10,182 nt of DNA from an uncultured Clostridium sp. GTDB lineage: Bacteria; Bacillota; Clostridia; Lachnospirales; Lachnospiraceae. Below, piece by piece: positions 6,120 through 10,182 of the stretch; position 1 is the stretch's first letter; each line of letters opens with the position of its first letter. The notes under the pieces were generated by a model, which saw only the letters and a list, made by a program, of their open reading frames with translations, searched no databases and was not told the DNA's origin. The stretch covers positions 1-10,182 of the forward strand of contig CATWBR010000138.1 in assembly GCA_958349075.1 (NCBI GenBank), written 5' to 3'. The position numbers were made by a program, and so were the translations under genes.

Positions 6120-7448
6120 ATGAGGGGAAATACAAACCATAATGACGAGGAAAAATGGCTGTATCTGGAGTGCTATTCCGGTATCAGCGGGGATATGACG
6201 GTGGGGGCCCTTTTGGATTTGGGAGCCAGCAGAAAAGTTCTGGAGGATGCGCTCCAGAGTCTGGGAGTGGAGGGGTATCACCTGCATTTCGGGAGAAAAC
6301 TGAAATGCGGTATCGATGCCTATGACTTTGATGTGCATTTGGAGAATGAAGCGGCGGGCGGGCATGATCATAGCCATGGCGAGGATGGAAATGAGCATGG
6401 GCACGACCATGGGCACGACCATACTCATGACCACGCTCATGATCACACCCATCCCCACATTCACAGAAACATCCACGATATTTTCTCAATCATCGATCGG
6501 ATGAATGCCGGGGAGTCCGTAAAAGATCTTGCGAAAAAGATGTTCCTAATCGTAGCGGAAGCAGAATCAAAAGCGCATGGACTGCCGGTAGAAGAGGTAC
6601 ATTTCCACGAGGTGGGAGCCGTTGACTCCATCGTGGATATCATCAGCGTGGCGGTATGCCTCCACGATCTGGGGGTGACAAAAGTGGCTGTATCCTCCCT
6701 GGCGGAGGGTAAAGGCTATGTCCGCTGCCAGCACGGAGTGATGCCGGTTCCGGTTCCGGCCACAGCCAACATTGCCGCAGAACATGGACTGGAGCTGAAA
6801 TTGACGGACAATGACGGGGAGATGGTGACCCCGACCGGCGCCGCGATCGCCGCCGCACTCCGCACAGAGGAAGAGCTGCCGGAACATTATGTAATCGAAA
6901 AGATAGGCGTTGGAGCCGGAAATAAAGATTTTAAAAATGCCAATATCCTGAGGGCAATGCTGATCCGCCCTACGGAAGATAAAAGGCGGAATACGGAGGA
7001 AAAACTCTGGATTCTGGAAACGAACATGGACGACTGCACGGGTGAGGCCTTGGGCTTTGTCATGGAATGCCTGATGGAAGAAGGGGCGAGGGATGTATGG
7101 TATACCCCGGCCTACATGAAAAAAAACCGTCCCGCCTATGTGCTCCGCATTCTCTGCACCGATGATAAGAGGGAAGCAATGGAGGCGGCCGTATTCGCCC
7201 ATACAACAACGATAGGAATCCGCCGCTGGCCTGTGGAGCGCACCGTGCTGGAACGTGAAGTCAGACGGGTGGAAACGCGCTATGGCGCCGCCGATGTGAA
7301 GGTCAGCCATGCCGCCGGTACGGAATACTTCTATCCCGAATATGAGAGTGTGCGGAGAATCTGCCGCGAGCAGGGACTTGCTTTTACGGAAGTTTACCAT
7401 GCGCTGAAAGAGGATGCAAAAACCGGCGGTACACGGAGTGAACGGTAA
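6120..7448 (+). CDS. larC: LarC, CTP-dependent nickel insertase of pincer cofactor synthesis
   Basis: LarC inserts nickel into the bis-thiocarboxylated pyridinium mononucleotide, using CTP, to finish the cofactor. This 442-residue form is one unbroken frame, unlike L. plantarum, where larC1 and larC2 are joined by a programmed frameshift. Conserved segments are ECYSGISGDM (17-26), HFHEVGAVDSIVDI (about 161-174), VTPTGAA, ETNMDD (300-305) and YMKKNRP (332-338). Residues 82-119 hold 16 histidines, mostly as HD/HG/HT pairs, a likely nickel-binding segment. ATG 6120 is preferred over in-frame TTG 6096 because AGGAAGGA (6103-6110) and GGAG (6112-6115) precede it and TTG 6096 overlaps the end of larB. 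An A8 run (7119-7126) encodes the conserved Lys-Lys-Asn. The gene lies between larB and larE. Confidence 0.95.
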   Translation: MRGNTNHNDEEKWLYLECYSGISGDMTVGALLDLGASRKVLEDALQSLGVEGYHLHFGRKLKCGIDAYDFDVHLENEAAGGHDHSHGEDGNEHGHDHGHDHTHDHAHDHTHPHIHRNIHDIFSIIDRMNAGESVKDLAKKMFLIVAEAESKAHGLPVEEVHFHEVGAVDSIVDIISVAVCLHDLGVTKVAVSSLAEGKGYVRCQHGVMPVPVPATANIAAEHGLELKLTDNDGEMVTPTGAAIAAALRTEEELPEHYVIEKIGVGAGNKDFKNANILRAMLIRPTEDKRRNTEEKLWILETNMDDCTGEALGFVMECLMEEGARDVWYTPAYMKKNRPAYVLRILCTDDKREAMEAAVFAHTTTIGIRRWPVERTVLEREVRRVETRYGAADVKVSHAAGTEYFYPEYESVRRICREQGLAFTEVYHALKEDAKTGGTRSER

Positions 7449-7450
7449 CA

Positions 7451-7481
7451 ACGGTAAACCGTATACCGGCGTAAGACCGGT
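7451..7481 (+). repeat. Short inverted repeats between larC and larE
   Basis: The 47-base gap between larC and larE contains ACGGT-AA-ACCGT (7451-7462) and then ACCGG (7465-7469) facing CCGGT (7477-7481) across a seven-base loop. AACGGTAA also occurs twice in tandem (7441-7448 and 7450-7457). The second hairpin ends just before the larE ribosome site AAAGGAGA (7483-7490). It could tune larE translation, but each stem is only five base pairs. Confidence 0.35.
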
Positions 7482-7495
7482 TAAAGGAGAAATGA

Positions 7496-8341
7496 ATGAG
7501 TGAATCAAAACGGAACACGGACAGATTAAAACAGATGATGGATGAATATGCAAAAGTTCCTGTCTGCCTCGCTTTTTCCGGCGGGGTAGACAGCAGCCTT
7601 CTGCTGAAGCTGGCCTGTGAGAGTGGAAAAAAATACGGTAATCCCGTCTATGCGGTGACTTTTAACACAATGCTCCACCCTGCCTGTGATCTGGATACGG
7701 CAAAAAGAGTGGCGGATGAGATGGGGGCGGAGCATATCGTGATTCAGGTGGATGAACTCCAGATGGAGGGGATGGGGGATAACCCTCCCGAGCGCTGCTA
7801 TCTCTGCAAAAAGCATCTTTTCACGACGCTACTTTATTTTGCCCGGGAAAAGAACATCACTTGCATACTGGATGGAACGAATGAGGACGATATGCATGTA
7901 TACCGTCCCGGCATCAGAGCGCTTAAAGAACTTGGAATCATCAGCCCCCTTGCCCTGTGCCACATCACAAAAAAAGAGGTCAAGGAGCTGGCCGCGGAAC
8001 TTTCTATTTCGGTTGCATCCAGGCCCTCGACACCGTGCATGGCGACCCGTCTGCCCTACGGAGCAAAGTTAGACTACGAAGTTCTCAGGAAAATAGAGGC
8101 GGGAGAAGAATATCTGCGCACCGTATTCCGGGGGAATGTCCGGCTGCGCCTGCATCGGGACACGGTCCGTCTGGAACTGGATCCGGATCAGATGACGGCT
8201 GCCGTGGAAAAGAGGGATGAGGTCTGTAAAAGGCTGAAAGAACTGGGATTTTGCTATATTACGCTGGACCTGGAAGGATTCCGTTCCGGGAGTATGGACC
8301 TGCACATCCTCGGTGAAAATGCCGAAAAAAATACGTGGTAA
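7496..8341 (+). CDS. larE: LarE, ATP-dependent sulfur transferase of pincer cofactor synthesis
   Basis: LarE activates the carboxylates of the LarB product with ATP and replaces oxygen by sulfur, once for each of two carboxylates. The 281-residue protein starts with an ATP-pyrophosphatase (PP-loop) domain, with SGGVDSS at 28-34. DGTNEDD (126-132) is a typical LarE motif. Three cysteines stand out: Cys101 and Cys104 in RCYLC, and Cys181 in STPCMATR. Cys181 lies in the region of the sulfur-donor Cys176 of L. plantarum LarE. The extra pair suggests the class that holds an iron-sulfur cluster and need not sacrifice its own cysteine; this is inference. ATG 7496 is preceded by AAAGGAGA. An overlapping ATG at 7492 reads only three codons before a stop. 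The LysR-type gene starts 28 bases after the stop. Confidence 0.94.
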   Translation: MSESKRNTDRLKQMMDEYAKVPVCLAFSGGVDSSLLLKLACESGKKYGNPVYAVTFNTMLHPACDLDTAKRVADEMGAEHIVIQVDELQMEGMGDNPPERCYLCKKHLFTTLLYFAREKNITCILDGTNEDDMHVYRPGIRALKELGIISPLALCHITKKEVKELAAELSISVASRPSTPCMATRLPYGAKLDYEVLRKIEAGEEYLRTVFRGNVRLRLHRDTVRLELDPDQMTAAVEKRDEVCKRLKELGFCYITLDLEGFRSGSMDLHILGENAEKNTW

Positions 8342-8369
8342 CTAATCTGACGGCAGAGGAGAAGATGAT

Positions 8370-9248
8370 ATGACGATAAGACATTTACAGATATTTGTAG
8401 CGGTTGCGGACTGTGGGAAGATGAGGGCGGCGGCCGACAGGCTGCACATTTCACAGCCCTCCGTCAGCCAGGCGGTGCGGGAGCTGGAGACTTACTATAA
8501 TGTGAAGCTCTTTGAGCGCCTGTCACAGCGAATCTATATTACGGAAACGGGCCGGAAGCTGCTTCCCTATGCCCGTCATATCATTGACTCTTTCGAAAAT
8601 ATGGAGGGATTCCTAAACGATACCTCCGCGGGAAATATGATACGTGTGGGAGGCAGTGTATCCGTCGGGACCAGGCTGCTTCCGTCGCTTATAAAGAGCC
8701 TGGAGGAAGTGGTTCCCGGCATTGATGTCAGGGTTATTGTGGACAATACGGCGGCGATAGAGGGGATGATTCAGAGAAGTGAACTGGATATTGCAGTGGT
8801 AGAGGGAATCGTGAGAAGCGGGGAACTGGTGAAAAAAGACGTCTGTGACGATGAGCTGATGCTCGTTGTAGGGCCGGAACACGAGCTTTTCAACCATCCC
8901 GACATTACGCTGGGCGGACTGGCGGACCACGCTCTGATTTCAAGGGAAACGGGAAGCGTGGAGCGCAACCAGTTTGAACAGTTTCTGCTGGAACATGAAG
9001 TCAGGATGAAAAACAAATGGAGCTGCAGTAATACAGAGACCATAAAAAAAGCGGTGATGAACGGTGAGGGGATTGCCATCCTGTCCAGGCTGGTGATTGA
9101 AAAGGAAATAGCCCGCGGAGAGGTTCATGCCCTGAATGTAGAAAATATCCAGATGAAGAGAAAAATCAAACTGATTTACCACAAAAATAAATTTATCTCG
9201 CAATCCATGGAGCAGTTTATAAAAATCTGTGCATCGGTTCAGCCCTGA
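8370..9248 (+). CDS. LysR-family transcriptional regulator
   Basis: This 292-residue protein has the standard LysR layout. An N-terminal winged helix-turn-helix spans about 1-60, with the recognition helix in SQPSVSQAVRELE (28-40), and a linker helix runs to about 88. An effector-binding domain of periplasmic-binding-protein fold fills the rest. AGAGGAG (8356-8362) lies seven bases before ATG 8370. The gene is 28 bases behind larE and in the same direction, so it is probably on the same transcript. That differs from the usual divergent arrangement of LysR regulators. It plausibly controls the transporter-lar operon, in response to nickel, a hydroxyacid or a precursor, but neither effector nor site is shown. 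Its last codons form the 5' arm of the terminator stem. Confidence 0.9.
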   Translation: MTIRHLQIFVAVADCGKMRAAADRLHISQPSVSQAVRELETYYNVKLFERLSQRIYITETGRKLLPYARHIIDSFENMEGFLNDTSAGNMIRVGGSVSVGTRLLPSLIKSLEEVVPGIDVRVIVDNTAAIEGMIQRSELDIAVVEGIVRSGELVKKDVCDDELMLVVGPEHELFNHPDITLGGLADHALISRETGSVERNQFEQFLLEHEVRMKNKWSCSNTETIKKAVMNGEGIAILSRLVIEKEIARGEVHALNVENIQMKRKIKLIYHKNKFISQSMEQFIKICASVQP

Positions 9249-9261
9249 TGCACAGATTTTT
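9221..9261. terminator. Perfect 15-bp bidirectional terminator between convergent genes
   Basis: Bases 9221-9235 are perfectly complementary to 9247-9261 around an 11-base loop. The stem starts with AAAAA and ends with TTTTT, so each strand shows a T-run after its hairpin. It lies where the LysR-type gene (+) and the ChrA-type pair (-) converge. The 5' arm is coding sequence and the regulator's TGA (9246-9248) lies at the loop-stem border. It can end transcription from both sides. Confidence 0.9.
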
Positions 9262-9276
9262 GTTGTTGAGTGGCAA

Positions 9277-9301
9277 TGAAAAGTTCGCGAAGCGTGCTTT
9301 T
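9277..9301. repeat. Small hairpin downstream of the ChrA-type gene
   Basis: GAAAAG (9277-9282) faces CTTTTC (9296-9301), and inside it CGC-GAA-GCG adds a three-pair tip. It lies in the short gap between the shared terminator and the end of the ChrA-type pair. There is no long T-run on either side, so it is not a clear terminator by itself; it may add to the termination of the - strand transcript. Confidence 0.3.
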
Positions 9302-9316
9302 CGTTGTTATCTTTAT

Positions 9317-9841
9317 TTAAAGTGCAAGGCCGGTAGCCAGGTACATGACGGTTCCCACAACACCGCTTCCGAGTATTACGGAAATGGAACCGGCTTTCTT
9401 TTTCCGGAGCAGATATAAGCCCCCGATAAAAAGAAGACATTCAATTATGTGGAAATTTTCAAGCCTTATGCCCTGAAGTCCGGACTGGAAAAGACCGAGC
9501 AGCAGGATAGAGAGTCCAGCCGAACCAATCAGAGCCACAACGGCCGGACGCAGCGCGCCGAGCACGGTCTGTACACCTGAAAAACTGCGGTATTTATAAT
9601 AAAAGTGTGCCAGTGTGAGACAGATGATGAACGACGGTATAATGCAGCCCAGCGTACAGAGAATTACGCCAAAGGGCCCTGAAAGTCTCATACCCACGAA
9701 GGTTGAGGAGTTGATGGAAATTGGTCCGGGTGTCATTTCTGCGATGGTGATTAAGTCGGTGAATTCCTCCAGGGTCATTAAACCGCCTACACTAAAAAGC
9801 CCTACCTGGATAAAACTTAAAAATAATTTAATCAGCAGCAT
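9317..9841 (-). CDS. Chromate-transporter (ChrA/CHR) family protein, downstream half, internally shortened
   Basis: This 174-residue membrane protein is one half of a two-gene CHR transporter. The family signature EMTPGPISINSSTFVG is present at about residues 35-50, and hydrophobic segments lie near 57-77, 94-118 and 133-166. The start at 9841 has a GGGAGGA ribosome site and overlaps the end of the upstream half by 14 bases, so the two are translated together. The N-terminus reads GLFSVGG followed directly by LMTLEEFTDL. In family members I know, a GGGYAAMPLI-type stretch ending in HGW stands between these, about 18-20 residues. The frame stays open, so this is an in-frame deletion or a real variant. 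The missing part is among the most conserved of the family, so function is doubtful. The substrate may be chromate or another anion. Confidence 0.85.
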   Translation of the reverse strand: MLLIKLFLSFIQVGLFSVGGLMTLEEFTDLITIAEMTPGPISINSSTFVGMRLSGPFGVILCTLGCIIPSFIICLTLAHFYYKYRSFSGVQTVLGALRPAVVALIGSAGLSILLLGLFQSGLQGIRLENFHIIECLLFIGGLYLLRKKKAGSISVILGSGVVGTVMYLATGLAL

Positions 9842-10182
9842 ACGATTCCTCCCTCTTTCCTGCCTGTTTTCTCATTGTAATTCCAAGATCCGCAAGGCCG
9901 ATACCCAGGCAGACTAAGATGACAACCATGGCGCTGACGCCCAGGAAAAATGTTGCGATAAAAGAGACCGACATCATTCCTATATACAGGAAACGTCTTG
10001 TTTTGCAGACATTGGCGGCCAGATTCCAGACTACATCCATGATAACAGCCGCAACTCCGGCCCTCATGACCTGAAGAGCAATTGCAATGTAAGTATTGGT
10101 CCGAAACTCCGTGTAAAACATGGAGATGACGGAGATAATTAACATCGGCGGGATAATGGTGCCGAGGATAGCCGTCAGCGAG
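9828..10182 (-). CDS. Chromate-transporter (ChrA/CHR) family protein, upstream half, partial
   Basis: This is the C-terminal part (117 codons visible) of the first half of the CHR transporter pair; its start lies beyond the right edge. The frame stays open to the edge, with AILGTIIPPMLIISVISMF reading before the internal Met at 10145, so that Met is not the start. The segment has at least three hydrophobic stretches, and MRAGVAAVIMDVVWN matches the family's (I)RAAVVALI-type region. It ends in a basic and acidic tail (KQAGKREESYAAD). The stop overlaps the start of the downstream half by 14 bases. Short-chain CHR proteins usually work as such pairs, in the cell membrane. Confidence 0.82.
   Translation of the reverse strand, partial: SLTAILGTIIPPMLIISVISMFYTEFRTNTYIAIALQVMRAGVAAVIMDVVWNLAANVCKTRRFLYIGMMSVSFIATFFLGVSAMVVILVCLGIGLADLGITMRKQAGKREESYAAD

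Noticed and set aside
7119-7126. A8 run in larC as a programmed frameshift site like that of L. plantarum larC1/larC2
   Set aside because: The zero frame is open through the whole gene and encodes both halves, with YMKKNRP conserved across the run. Slippage would only shorten the product.
6567-7553. Long antisense open frame (328 codons) opposite larC and the start of larE
   Set aside because: The + strand here encodes LarC with conserved motifs throughout. The antisense product matches no family I know and owes its openness to the codon bias of larC.

Overview
The window looks like chromosomal DNA of a Gram-positive anaerobe of the class Clostridia, most likely a gut Lachnospiraceae (Clostridium cluster XIVa-like). 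This is inferred from the moderate GC content, strong AGGAGG-type ribosome sites, one clear GTG start, a Gram-positive style lipoprotein and the family resemblance of the proteins. No rRNA or tRNA gene, insertion sequence or CRISPR array is visible.

Positions 137-9248 hold nine genes that all read on the + strand, tightly packed and apparently one transcription unit. The first five (137-5299) form a complete ABC importer of the peptide/nickel (Opp/Dpp/Nik) family: a lipoprotein that binds the substrate, two permeases and two ATPases. The next three (5335-8341) are larB, larC and larE. They make the nickel-pincer nucleotide (NPN) cofactor of lactate racemase and other LarA-family racemases and epimerases. 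LarB carboxylates and hydrolyses nicotinic acid adenine dinucleotide, LarE adds sulfur, and LarC inserts nickel using CTP. The ninth gene (8370-9248) is a LysR-type regulator in the same direction. The simplest reading is that the importer brings in nickel and the Lar enzymes build it into the cofactor. No larA is present, so the enzyme that uses the cofactor must lie elsewhere.

A perfect 15-bp stem (9221-9261) ends this unit and separates it from a convergent pair on the - strand (9317-10182). These two genes encode the short halves of a ChrA/CHR-family (chromate-type) transporter. The upstream half runs off the right edge. The downstream half seems to lack a conserved stretch of about 18-20 residues near its N-terminus.

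The non-coding parts also carry signal. There is a terminator-like hairpin with an alternative pairing in the first 75 bases, a long near-continuous hairpin capped by a GAAA tetraloop (1810-1900) between the binding protein and the first permease, and smaller hairpins before the first ATPase gene and before larE. LarC carries a 38-residue stretch with 16 histidines, and the binding protein has a histidine-rich motif near its C-terminus. Both fit metal handling.
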